A stretch of 8,730 nt of DNA from Rhizobiaceae bacterium (GCA_913776675.1 CAJYRE010000132.1:1-8730); one strand, 5' to 3'. Positions 1 through 6,279 are shown, counted from the first letter of the stretch. Notes: a model not told the origin generated them from the letters alone. Made by a program: numbers and translations.

Positions 1-357
1 AGCCTGGTGCTGACCACGGTATCGGGCCGCCAAGCCATTATTTCCAACTCCCGCCGCGCCACCTATGGCTATGACCAGCGCATTGAAGTGCATGGCTCGG
101 AAGGCTCGGTGGCCGCTGAAAACCAGCGTCCGGTCTCCATCGAAATCGCCACCAAGGACGGCTACACCCGCCCGCCACTGCATGATTTCTTCATGACCCG
201 CTACACGGCGGCCTATGCGGCTGAAATCTCGGCTTTCCTCGATTGCATCGAGAGCGGCAAGGCACCGTCGCCATCGATTGAAGACGGCCTGATTGCGCTG
301 AAACTGGCCGATGCGGCAGTGAAGGCTGCAAAAGAAAAGACTGTCGTCACGCTGTAA
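1..357 (+). CDS. iolG: Inositol 2-dehydrogenase-like oxidoreductase, C-terminal part (5' end outside window)
   Basis: The reading frame is open from the first base and ends at TAA 355-357, leaving 118 residues. The stretch GYDQRIEVHGSEGSVAAENQ followed by a TRPPLHDFFMTRY segment and a C-terminal helix with LALKLADAA-like spacing (DGLIALKLADAAVKAAKEK) is the C-terminal substrate-binding domain of the Gfo/Idh/MocA family. It reads like rhizobial myo-inositol 2-dehydrogenase (IdhA/IolG), which oxidises myo-inositol to 2-keto-myo-inositol with NAD in the cytoplasm. The NAD-binding Rossmann half lies outside the window, so the substrate assignment rests only on C-terminal resemblance; another sugar or polyol dehydrogenase of the family is possible. 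It converges on exoQ across a shared terminator and is not part of the exo operon. The internal GTG at 7 is not a real start. Confidence 0.82.
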   Translation, partial: SLVLTTVSGRQAIISNSRRATYGYDQRIEVHGSEGSVAAENQRPVSIEIATKDGYTRPPLHDFFMTRYTAAYAAEISAFLDCIESGKAPSPSIEDGLIALKLADAAVKAAKEKTVVTL

Positions 358-378
358 ATTGTACAGACCATCAAGCAC

Positions 379-411
379 AAAAAGGCCGGACATCGCATCC
401 GGCCTTTTTTT
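379..411. terminator. Bidirectional intrinsic terminator between iolG and exoQ
   Basis: A perfect 7-bp stem, GGCCGGA (384-390) with TCCGGCC (398-404), closes a 7-nt loop. On the plus strand it is followed by seven T (405-411). On the minus strand it is followed by five T (complement of 379-383). The A and T tracts can extend the stem. It lies 26 bp after the iolG stop and about 40 bp after the exoQ stop, so it can end both convergent transcripts. Confidence 0.9.
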
Positions 412-444
412 GTTTTATGGCTTTGCATCCAAAGGATTGACACA

Positions 445-1728
445 TCATCCCTGACGCAATCGGGCAGACACATCGCGGCCATAGTAACGCACCGTGCTGG
501 TGCTGGACACAGGCGCTGTGAGCTTGCGCTGGGCCAGTTTTCCCAAGATGAAGAACAGCAGGAAAGAACCAATCTGATAGGCAAACAACACGTCAATTTC
601 CACAAACGAGCGCTCGACCAGCAGCATGGCCAGCCCAAACAGAACCCCAGCCTCAGGATCACGCACATTGGTCAAAAGCCGCTTCAGCGTGCCCAACAGG
701 GCGGTAAACAGCATGGCGATCATCATCAAAACGCCGACCAGACCCAGTTCAACCGCGGTTTCAATATAGGTATTGTGGAAATGGAAACCTGCCCGCGTCT
801 CAATATAGAATTCGTCCCAGAGCCGTTCTGCTTCTGAAAAGCCCTGCACCCAATAGGCTTGATAACCAACACCCAAAAACGGATTCTGAAGAGCGGCAGA
901 ATACCCCTGCTGCCACAGATAGGTGCGACCGGTCAGCGTTGAGTCTTTGCCAAAAGCCCCCAGCACAAGATCAACACCGCCACTGTAAACAAAAGCACCC
1001 AGCATCAAGCCGCCAAGAACGGTTCCGGCGATGAACAGCACAATACGATGGCGAGGCGAGAGCAAATCCACCACACGCAGCACCAGGCATGCACCGATCA
1101 CCGCAAGAATGGTCAAAACCGAGGTAGCCGATTCGGATTCCTTCAGGCAATAGGCTGACAATGCCGCTGCCACGGCTGCCACAAGCAGCCATAAACGGCG
1201 CACCTTGAGAATGACAATGGCGGCAAACACATAATAGACACCAAGCGATGCATGCAGGCCCAACTGGTTTTTGGAGGAAAAGGCACCGACAAAACTGACT
1301 GTTCCATCCAGCGGATCCAGAAGGTAATAGCCGAACAACAGCGAATACAGCATGCACAGGATGGCACCAAGCAAAGCGCCCTTGATGAACGAGTTCACGC
1401 TCACCACCCGCACGGCCAGCAACGCACAGAGAATATGCGTAAAGAACTGAAGCGACGCACGGGCGGTCACTGCGGGTGCAGCCGACCACAACACCGATGC
1501 CATGGCCAACAGGCTGAAAGCGAAGATGGGCAGCAAAACGCGCGGATGCCCCAGAACACGGCGATAATCCACCGCAATCAATGGCAACCAAATCCCGTAC
1601 AACAGCAAAATCAGGATTTGCCCAAACAAGGATGAATAGGCAAACACAAAAAAGGACAGGGTTATGGCTGTGATTGCGTAAATTTCATTGCGCTCAGGGT
1701 CAATCAGTTGCGCCTTGGCAATACGCAT
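445..1728 (-). CDS. exoQ: Exopolysaccharide polymerase ExoQ (Wzy/O-antigen-ligase family)
   Basis: A 427-residue polytopic inner-membrane protein, close to the length I recall for S. meliloti ExoQ (about 430). Hydrophobic helices run from about residue 18 onward, and a long periplasmic loop follows about residue 250. That loop contains GKDSTLTGRTYLWQQG, NPFLGVGYQAYW and HFHNTYIETAVELGLVG, the typical signature of the Wzy_C/O-antigen ligase domain (conserved Arg, and the His-Asn before the next helix). In succinoglycan synthesis ExoQ joins flipped octasaccharide units into long chains. The ATG at 1728 lies 7 bp after the exoF stop. A GAGG Shine-Dalgarno sequence overlaps that stop codon, which suggests translational coupling. 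It is the last gene of exoYFQ and ends at the shared terminator. No acetyltransferase gene (exoZ) follows it, unlike in S. meliloti. Confidence 0.93.
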   Translation of the reverse strand: MRIAKAQLIDPERNEIYAITAITLSFFVFAYSSLFGQILILLLYGIWLPLIAVDYRRVLGHPRVLLPIFAFSLLAMASVLWSAAPAVTARASLQFFTHILCALLAVRVVSVNSFIKGALLGAILCMLYSLLFGYYLLDPLDGTVSFVGAFSSKNQLGLHASLGVYYVFAAIVILKVRRLWLLVAAVAAALSAYCLKESESATSVLTILAVIGACLVLRVVDLLSPRHRIVLFIAGTVLGGLMLGAFVYSGGVDLVLGAFGKDSTLTGRTYLWQQGYSAALQNPFLGVGYQAYWVQGFSEAERLWDEFYIETRAGFHFHNTYIETAVELGLVGVLMMIAMLFTALLGTLKRLLTNVRDPEAGVLFGLAMLLVERSFVEIDVLFAYQIGSFLLFFILGKLAQRKLTAPVSSTSTVRYYGRDVSARLRQG

Positions 1729-1735
1729 TCACACC

Positions 1736-3016
1736 TCACCGAATTGCTGGCTGGGACAATTTGACCGTCACCTTGACCACATCACCCGGCAAAACAGATG
1801 TGTTTTCTGTCGCCGCGATTTCGGTTGGCTTACCATCCTTTTCACGCACGATGGAATAGGAAACACTGGCGGAATTGAGCCCATCCTTGACATTGGCGCT
1901 ATCTGCCGACTGCAACAAGGCATCTGCCATCAGGCTTTTGCTGGTTGAGAGTTTCAGGTTGGTCTCGTCAAGCTGCGCTTCAGTGTCCTGCAAGGCCTGC
2001 GCCAGTTGTGCATCCCAATCATTCCTGGCGGTTGTTTCATCCTGCTGGGCCTTGTTGAGGTCCTGCTTGGCCTTCAAGGTTGCCGTATCAATATCGAGAA
2101 GACCGGATTGAAGATCCGAAACCTGCTGCTCTACAGCCAGACGGCGTGAACTCAGCGCCAACCCCTGCTCACTCAGATTGTTGACCTTCTGGCGGTCTTC
2201 TTCAACCATGGCCAACTGCCGGGTCTGGGTTTCGGATTTCTTGCCCAGAGCCTCGATTTGTGTGGTTAGCAAGGTTTTCAAATCGGCCAGAGAGGACAGC
2301 GTCACTTTCAGATTGGTGCGCTGCGAGTTCATCAAAGCGGTTTCCGATTCGACCAATTGCTTCAGGTCGGGAATGCTTTTCAGATTATCGGTAATCTCAA
2401 TGGACGGCTTGTTGTTGATCTCGGCCAGAATGCGTGCCCGTCGCACCAGAAGACGGTTGCGGGTGGAAACCAACACGGAACCATCGCCCTGCGCCTGAAT
2501 ATAGTTGCGGGCGAATTGCTGACCCGAATCAGCCCGCTTCAGGCCGCCAGCCACGCTTAAGGCTTTGAGTACGGTCATTCCGGGAGAATAGGGGAAAGCA
2601 CCGGGCGTCTGCACAGCACCGGATGTGTAAATGGGCCGGTATTGTGAAATTTCCACCGAGGCCGAGGGGCGATCTTTAAGCCCGAACAATTGCTGCATCT
2701 TCTTGCCAACCTCGGCGGCAATATCTGCCGTGGTTTTGCCGGAGGCAGAAAGCTCTCCAACAAAGGGCAGGGAAACCGTGCCGGCTGAGCTGACAGAATA
2801 TTCTCCGCTGACCGAATCCCAATCACGGATGGTGCCTTCAGCCGTTTGCCATTCGGCAACCTTCACACGGATCTTATCCATCACACCCAGGCGATAATCA
2901 TCTGCAAAAGCAGATCCGGGGGCCTGTAAGACGAAACAAACCGCCAGTAAGGCGGCGCTCATTTTCAACATACGTCCAGAATACAATCGTTTTCCTGAAA
3001 CATTATCAGCCTTCAT
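1736..3016 (-). CDS. exoF: Polysaccharide export protein ExoF (OPX family)
   Basis: 426 residues. A signal peptide is visible: basic N-terminus, hydrophobic core MSAALLAVCFVLQAPGSAFA, likely cleavage after Ala38. Next comes a Poly_export domain (about 40-120; DYRLGVMDKIRVKVAEW, then VSLPFVGELSASGKT). An SLBB-type segment follows (about 123-175; SGAVQTPGAFPYSPGMTVLKAL). The middle, about 215-370, is rich in heptads of Leu, Gln, Glu and Lys, as in the coiled coil of ExoF/OPX proteins. In S. meliloti ExoF is needed with ExoY for the first lipid-linked galactose step and is placed in the periplasm/outer membrane for export. The ATG at 3016 has an AGGA six bases upstream; internal Met16 or Met19 would shorten the signal peptide and look less likely. 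It sits 66 bp after exoY, with a strong hairpin in the gap. Confidence 0.94.
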   Translation of the reverse strand: MKADNVSGKRLYSGRMLKMSAALLAVCFVLQAPGSAFADDYRLGVMDKIRVKVAEWQTAEGTIRDWDSVSGEYSVSSAGTVSLPFVGELSASGKTTADIAAEVGKKMQQLFGLKDRPSASVEISQYRPIYTSGAVQTPGAFPYSPGMTVLKALSVAGGLKRADSGQQFARNYIQAQGDGSVLVSTRNRLLVRRARILAEINNKPSIEITDNLKSIPDLKQLVESETALMNSQRTNLKVTLSSLADLKTLLTTQIEALGKKSETQTRQLAMVEEDRQKVNNLSEQGLALSSRRLAVEQQVSDLQSGLLDIDTATLKAKQDLNKAQQDETTARNDWDAQLAQALQDTEAQLDETNLKLSTSKSLMADALLQSADSANVKDGLNSASVSYSIVREKDGKPTEIAATENTSVLPGDVVKVTVKLSQPAIR

Positions 3017-3047
3017 GGCAAATCCTAAGCACTGTTTCTGTCATATG

Positions 3048-3070
3048 TGGTGGAGCAATCTGCTCCACCA
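3048..3070 (-). other. Strong hairpin in the exoY-exoF intergenic gap
   Basis: A perfect 10-bp inverted repeat, TGGTGGAGCA (3048-3057) with TGCTCCACCA (3061-3070), has a 3-nt loop. It sits 12 bp after the exoY stop and about 31 bp before the exoF start. No T tract follows on the minus strand, so it is not a full intrinsic terminator. It could stabilise the exoY mRNA end, mark an RNase cleavage site, or reduce read-through into exoFQ. Confidence 0.75.
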
Positions 3071-3082
3071 AAATTGTCAGCA

Positions 3083-3760
3083 TCAATAACTGCCGCGAGA
3101 CAGGCAAACGGCAGGAACCGTTTTGATGATAATCACAATATCCTTGGCAATCGACCAGTTCTTTACATACATGGTATCCATGGCCACGCGGGTTTCATAG
3201 GATACATCATTGCGGCCGCTGACTTGCCAAAGACCGGTCAAACCAGGACGGGTCTGGAGATAATAGGTCGCGCAGGCTTCATACATGGCCAGTTCGTCTT
3301 CAACGACGGGACGTGGGCCAACAATACTCATCTCACCTTTCAGGATATTGAAAAGCTGGGGCAGTTCATCCAGGCTGAGCTTGCGCAAAACGGCACCAAC
3401 AGCGGTAACACGCGGATCGTTCTGAAGTTTGCGTGTGGTACGCCATTCTTCATAGGCGTCCGGATTGGTGCGCAGATAATCCTGCAATACTTTATCGCCA
3501 TTCTCCACCATGGTGCGAAATTTCATGCAGCGAAATTCCTGACCATTATGGCCAATGCGGCGATGACCGTAAAACACGCTCCCGCCATCGGTGAACTTGA
3601 CCATAGCCGCAATCATTAAAAAAATCGGGCTGAACACAATAAGAGCAGTCAGGGCAATCAGACTATCAATGCTCCGCTTCGACACGCCGCCAATGGGCGG
3701 TGCGGCCGAGGTGGTACTGTTAAAAAACGGCGTACTGGCCGATCTTGTCGCGGACTTCAT
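3083..3760 (-). CDS. exoY: Undecaprenyl-phosphate galactose phosphotransferase ExoY
   Basis: 225 residues, a bacterial sugar transferase (Bac_transf family). It moves galactose-1-phosphate from UDP-galactose to undecaprenyl phosphate in the inner membrane, the first step of succinoglycan synthesis. A membrane helix lies at about 33-54. Conserved blocks follow: [59 protein letters not shown], with an ending (CLSRGSY) like S. meliloti ExoY. I chose the ATG at 3760 (MKSATRSAS), which matches the ExoY N-terminus I recall and has GGAGG seven bases upstream. A start at 3871 would add 37 residues with no family counterpart. It is first gene of exoYFQ, with a long leader and a divergent control region shared with exoX. 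Confidence 0.96.
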   Translation of the reverse strand: MKSATRSASTPFFNSTTSAAPPIGGVSKRSIDSLIALTALIVFSPIFLMIAAMVKFTDGGSVFYGHRRIGHNGQEFRCMKFRTMVENGDKVLQDYLRTNPDAYEEWRTTRKLQNDPRVTAVGAVLRKLSLDELPQLFNILKGEMSIVGPRPVVEDELAMYEACATYYLQTRPGLTGLWQVSGRNDVSYETRVAMDTMYVKNWSIAKDIVIIIKTVPAVCLSRGSY

Positions 3761-3895
3761 AGAGGAGCCTCCATTGACGTGGGCGATTGGGTCGGGTCCC
3801 TTCCTGGGACGCGTCCGTATTGATTGCCCAAGTTTGAGGTGAGAATGGGTCCTTCGCAATCCCCCCGCCAAAAAAACATTCCAACGACTGGAAAG

Positions 3896-3929
3896 ATTAT
3901 ATATTTACTATGTTTTTAATCATGGTAAA
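3896..3929 (-). promoter_or_regulatory. Candidate exoY promoter
   Basis: On the minus strand a perfect TATAAT (3901-3896) lies directly after TAAATA (3907-3902). TTTACC (3929-3924) is 16 bp upstream of TAAATA. No good -35 hexamer stands at the usual distance from TATAAT itself. The predicted leader is about 130 nt. In such AT-rich sequence a -10 match can arise by chance. Confidence 0.35.
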
Positions 3930-4173
3930 AAAAATGATAATTTATGTATTGTCTGTTATCTAATTTTCATTCAACATGGCACAGCGAGAAAATCTCCTGA
4001 AACCCTCCTCAATTGGGAATGTTTTTTACTTTTGATTTACTAAGATATTCAGAGCTTCGTTTATCATCGCTGAAACATGCAAATTATAATACCCATCACA
4101 ACCGTCCAACACGCCAGCTATTGCATCGCGTCATTATGCTGCACCGCAAATTAATTTTTAGATTCCTCTAATT

Positions 4174-4195
4174 TTGTAACAATTTGTGATCACAA
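4174..4195. promoter_or_regulatory. Tandem dyads, candidate operator
   Basis: TTGTAACAA (4174-4182, dyad with a one-base centre) is followed after one base by TTGTGATCACAA (4184-4195, a perfect 12-bp palindrome). Both are built from TTGT/ACAA half-sites. The location, between exoY and exoX and upstream of both, fits a repressor or activator site. The spacing is too short for a Crp/Fnr site. The binding protein is unknown. Confidence 0.45.
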
Positions 4196-4302
4196 TCCAG
4201 TGAAGAATGCACCCTCCCGCGACGCAAAACACTGCTTTTTGTATGCGAATGATCTGACCAGCCTCAGGGTGATTTGCCCATCCATCAAAATCTTGCCACA
4301 TA

Positions 4303-4316
4303 TGGCGAGATCGCCA
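4303..4316. promoter_or_regulatory. Compact dyad TGGCGAGATCGCCA
   Basis: Six-base arms TGGCGA and TCGCCA flank a two-base centre. The dyad lies 230 bp upstream of the exoX start in a region without a gene, so a protein-binding site is possible. It could also be chance. Confidence 0.3.
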
Positions 4317-4456
4317 ACCCACAGAAATGGTTAACAAATCGTCTTTTCAAAAAAATAAATTGACCATCTTTCGTAACAATGCGGAAAGCCTCACTGTGTA
4401 TAGACTTCCAGTGATCGCAAGACCTTCGGTTTGGGGCGCGTAAATATTGTAAGAAC

Positions 4457-4486
4457 GGGGCAAGATCATTATGCTTGAATTGCCCC
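4457..4486 (+). promoter_or_regulatory. Stem-loop in the presumed exoX leader
   Basis: GGGGCAA (4457-4463) pairs with TTGCCCC (4480-4486) across a 16-nt loop. An alternative CAAG/CTTG pairing lies inside. It is about 60 bp before the exoX start. It may be an RNA structure if the exoX transcript begins upstream, or a DNA site. No T tract follows. Confidence 0.4.
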
Positions 4487-4507
4487 TGAGGAGAGGGCAT
4501 CGATTTA

Positions 4508-4521
4508 TGATCTCCAGATCA
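4508..4521. promoter_or_regulatory. Dyad TGATCTCCAGATCA just before the exoX ribosome binding site
   Basis: Six-base arms TGATCT and AGATCA flank a CC centre. The dyad ends nine bases before the GGGAGG ribosome binding site of exoX (4531-4536). The position would suit an operator near the transcription start or a small hairpin controlling exoX translation. Confidence 0.35.
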
Positions 4522-4545
4522 ACATATCAGGGGAGGCTCTGAACA

Positions 4546-4833
4546 ATGCATGCGCCTAAAGTCTTCTTCTGCATGATTGCAGTGCTCTTGGTCTTTGCAA
4601 CATCCACCTATCATTTGACAGGTTCCGTTTCCGAGACAATCATCAAGTCCATTATTGCCGCTGTTGTTCTCCAGATCGGTTATTTTGCTGTGATTGTTTA
4701 TCATGTTGCCAAAGAAGCCAAAGCAAGGAAGGCCATGCTTGGCGCAAAGGATACTGTTCGGGATACGCCGACAGAGGCGAAAACAATTGTCAATCTGGCA
4801 AAAACCAACAGCTCAGCGATGCACAACAACTGA
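4546..4833 (+). CDS. exoX: ExoX-type exopolysaccharide production repressor, small membrane protein
   Basis: 95 residues, near the roughly 98 of S. meliloti ExoX. Two hydrophobic helices, about 5-24 (VFFCMIAVLLVFATSTYHL) and 32-53 (IIKSIIAAVVLQIGYFAVIV), are followed by a charged cytoplasmic tail beginning KEAKARK. This is the layout of the ExoX/Psi family of inner-membrane proteins. These lower exopolysaccharide synthesis, and genetic work in rhizobia showed that the exoX-to-exoY dosage ratio matters, so the action is probably post-translational on ExoY. The ATG at 4546 has GGGAGG nine bases upstream. The gene is divergent from exoY, as expected for this regulatory pair. The stop codon's last base is the first base of the large palindrome that follows. 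The assignment rests on position, size and topology; this small protein offers no catalytic motif. Confidence 0.85.
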   Translation: MHAPKVFFCMIAVLLVFATSTYHLTGSVSETIIKSIIAAVVLQIGYFAVIVYHVAKEAKARKAMLGAKDTVRDTPTEAKTIVNLAKTNSSAMHNN

Positions 4834-4973
4834 AAGTCTGTTCAAGAATTGGTGCTGGCGTAGCGAAAATGGTGATTTCGAGAACTGGAGCAGAGCGTAC
4901 TCCAGTACGTGAGCACCAGCAGCGGGGAAATTGACATTTGCAGCCAGCAAGCGACAATTACAGGACAGACTTT
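4833..4973. repeat. 141-bp imperfect palindromic element after exoX
   Basis: Pairs are arranged symmetrically around about 4903. AAAGTCTGTTC (4833-4843) pairs with GGACAGACTTT (4963-4973; ten Watson-Crick pairs and one G-T). AATTG (4847-4851) pairs with CAATT (4955-4959), and TGCTGGC (4853-4859) with GCCAGCA (4943-4949). ATTTC (4875-4879) pairs with GAAAT (4927-4931), CTGG (4885-4888) with CCAG (4916-4919), and CGTACT (4896-4901) with AGTACG (4904-4909). The whole segment could fold as one long hairpin in RNA or cruciform DNA. It has no coding content. Such elements are typical of dispersed intergenic palindromes or MITE-like units in Rhizobiales genomes (RIME and Bru-RS are known types). I cannot tell from one copy whether this belongs to a known family. 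No clear target duplication is visible. Confidence 0.8.
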
Positions 4974-5245
4974 GAGACCTTTTTTTGTATGGTCTCTTTC
5001 ATGCCATTTTAAAATCATATAGCGCGTCTCAAGATTGTTTATGACGCCTGTGACATATGAAGATATTGTATTTTCTCGTTGCTCATGGTGAATAATAGTG
5101 CGTTGGACGCATCAGAGATGGTGCTGCGACAAAACCTCTGTTATTTTTATGGTTCGGAGCGCAATTCCCGGGCAATGATAGGCCCGTAACTGATACAGTC
5201 ACCATCGAGGCTGACGTTCAGGCGATCACAATACGGGAGACCGTG
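4974..5245 (+). promoter_or_regulatory. Gene-free stretch upstream of exoU
   Basis: No gene is supported here. Immediately after the palindrome, GAGACC (4974-4979) and GGTCTC (4991-4996) flank a loop that starts with seven T (4980-4986). The T run could act as the terminator tail for the long hairpin in front of it. The rest is AT-rich to about 5150 and probably holds the exoU promoter, but no hexamer pair is good enough to name. A weak 5-bp hairpin lies at 5169-5186 (CGGGC/GCCCG). GGGAG at 5235-5239 is the exoU ribosome binding site. Confidence 0.5.
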
Positions 5246-6259
5246 ATGACGGCGAATACCACCGTATGCGTTATTATTGCCGCAAAAAATGCGGCAATGA
5301 CCATCGCAAGAGCCGTTCGTTCGGCATTGGCAGAAGAAGCTGTTGAAGAAGTCATCGTCGTTGACGACGGTTCCACCGACGACACGGGTGCTGTCGCCCT
5401 ATCCGTTGATGATGGCAGCAATCGCCTGAAAGTAATCCGCTTTGATCAGAACAAAGGTCCGGCCGCGGCCAGAAATCGCGCCATTGAAGCGTCAACAGCA
5501 CCGCTGCTGGCCATTCTCGATGCCGATGATTTCTTCTTGCCGGGTCGTTTCATCCAGATCATGGCCGAAGACCAATGGGATTTTATTGCGGACAATATTG
5601 TTTTTGTAAAAGAAGAGAGTGTTGCGCATATTCGCAATGGCGTTCAGCAGTTTCGGCGGCAAACACGTCTTCTCAACCTTGAAGCCTTCATCATCGGCAA
5701 TATTTCTCAACGCGGCAAACAGCGAGGCGAAATTGGTTTCTTGAAGCCGGTTATGCGGCGTGAATTTCTGGACAGCCATGGACTGCGCTATAATGAAAGC
5801 CTGCGGCTGGGTGAGGATTATGATTTGTATGTGCGCGCCTTGGTTGCCGGTGCGCGCTACAAAGTGATCCATAGCTGTGGCTATGGAGCCGTTGTGCGCC
5901 ACGATTCTTTGAGCGGCAAACATAAAACGGATGATCTCAAACGTCTTTATGAAGCAGATCAAGCGATTCTGGCCAGTGCTGCGCTGACAGATGTGCAGCG
6001 CGCACTGCTGGAACGCCACGAAAAACATGTCCGTGACCGGTATGAACTGCGCCATTTTCTGGATCTGAAGAACAATCTCGGCTCTTTTTCAGCCCTTGCC
6101 TATGCTTTCACACATCTGGGCGCGGTTCCGGCCATCGTCAGTGGCATCACCGCCGACAAGCGCGAAGCCTATAGCGTAAGCAAACCCAAACAGCCCACAG
6201 CGACTGTTTCACCCTTGCGTTATCTCCTTCCGGTCATGCCGGAAGGAGACAGATCATAA
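5246..6259 (+). CDS. exoU: Succinoglycan glucosyltransferase ExoU (GT2)
   Basis: 337 residues, a family 2 glycosyltransferase (GT-A fold). The N-terminal domain shows VCVIIAAKNAAMTIARAV, the nucleotide-binding VVDDGSTDDT (38-47), NKGPAAARNRAIE, the metal-binding DADD (92-95) and the acceptor-side acidic pair in LGEDYDLYVRAL (E190, D191). In S. meliloti ExoU adds the sixth sugar, a beta-1,6-linked glucose, to the lipid-linked intermediate at the cytoplasmic face of the inner membrane. I chose the ATG at 5246, six bases after GGGAG; the GTG at 5243 is only three bases from it and less likely. It follows exoX on the same strand but with a 412-bp gap containing a large palindrome, so it probably has its own promoter. 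It converges on exoV. The substrate is inferred from cluster position and resemblance. Confidence 0.88.
   Translation: MTANTTVCVIIAAKNAAMTIARAVRSALAEEAVEEVIVVDDGSTDDTGAVALSVDDGSNRLKVIRFDQNKGPAAARNRAIEASTAPLLAILDADDFFLPGRFIQIMAEDQWDFIADNIVFVKEESVAHIRNGVQQFRRQTRLLNLEAFIIGNISQRGKQRGEIGFLKPVMRREFLDSHGLRYNESLRLGEDYDLYVRALVAGARYKVIHSCGYGAVVRHDSLSGKHKTDDLKRLYEADQAILASAALTDVQRALLERHEKHVRDRYELRHFLDLKNNLGSFSALAYAFTHLGAVPAIVSGITADKREAYSVSKPKQPTATVSPLRYLLPVMPEGDRS
6223..6249. other. 11-bp hairpin inside the 3' end of exoU
   Basis: TCTCCTTCCGG (6223-6233) pairs perfectly with CCGGAAGGAGA (6239-6249) around a 5-nt loop. It spans codons for LLPVMPEGD close to the exoU stop. No T tract follows on either strand. 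Placed at the end of two convergent transcripts, it probably protects or defines the exoU 3' end, and could impede exoV read-through. Confidence 0.7.
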
Positions 6260-6279
6260 ATCCATGACGCTGAAATCTT

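Larger units (their letters stand above)
3761..4545. promoter_or_regulatory. exoY-exoX divergent control region (785 bp, no convincing gene)
   Basis: The region between the divergent starts of exoY (-) and exoX (+) is very AT-rich from about 3870 to 4185 and holds no convincing gene. In S. meliloti this intergenic region is a control point for exopolysaccharide output (for example by MucR). Visible here are a candidate exoY promoter (3896-3929), a 12-bp inverted repeat (3871-3882 with 4016-4027), and three compact dyads at 4174-4195, 4303-4316 and 4508-4521. There is also a stem-loop at 4457-4486. The octamer GTAACAAT occurs twice (4176-4183 and 4373-4380). Which proteins bind here cannot be read from sequence alone. 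Confidence 0.8.

Noticed and set aside
3047..3619. 190-codon plus-strand open frame opposite exoY
   Set aside because: It lies antisense to the highly conserved exoY core and has no recognisable domain; it is a shadow of the exoY reading frame.
3796..3816. Short stem GTCCC/GGGAC and the 10-bp palindrome GGACGCGTCC in the exoY leader
   Set aside because: Short and overlapping, with no terminator tail or match to a riboswitch that I know.
3761..3871. N-terminal extension of exoY starting at 3871
   Set aside because: The added 37 residues have no family counterpart, while the ATG at 3760 has a strong GGAGG and matches the ExoY N-terminus.
3976..3992. TGGCAC that could be a sigma-54 -24 element
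   Set aside because: No TTGC-like -12 element follows at the right spacing.
4327..4334. TTAACCAT on the minus strand, like a CtrA half-site
   Set aside because: A single 8-base match in AT-rich DNA with no partner site; exo genes are not known CtrA targets to my knowledge.
4285..4500. 71-codon minus-strand open frame in the exoY-exoX control region
   Set aside because: GGAG stands 11 bases before its ATG, but the protein looks like random composition, has no domain, and covers the presumed exoX leader.
4694..4912. 72-codon plus-strand frame overlapping exoX and the palindrome
   Set aside because: It is out of frame with exoX, reads through half of the palindrome, and has no recognisable features.
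4931..4959. TTGACA in the palindrome as an outward promoter toward exoU
   Set aside because: The hexamer at 17-bp spacing (ACAATT) is a poor -10 element, and the bases are explained by the palindrome arms.
5276..5298. ATTGCCGC/GCGGCAAT inverted repeat at the start of exoU
   Set aside because: It falls in codons for Ala-Ala-Lys-Asn-Ala-Ala-Met, where repeated Ala codons easily make such a dyad; no other sign of function.
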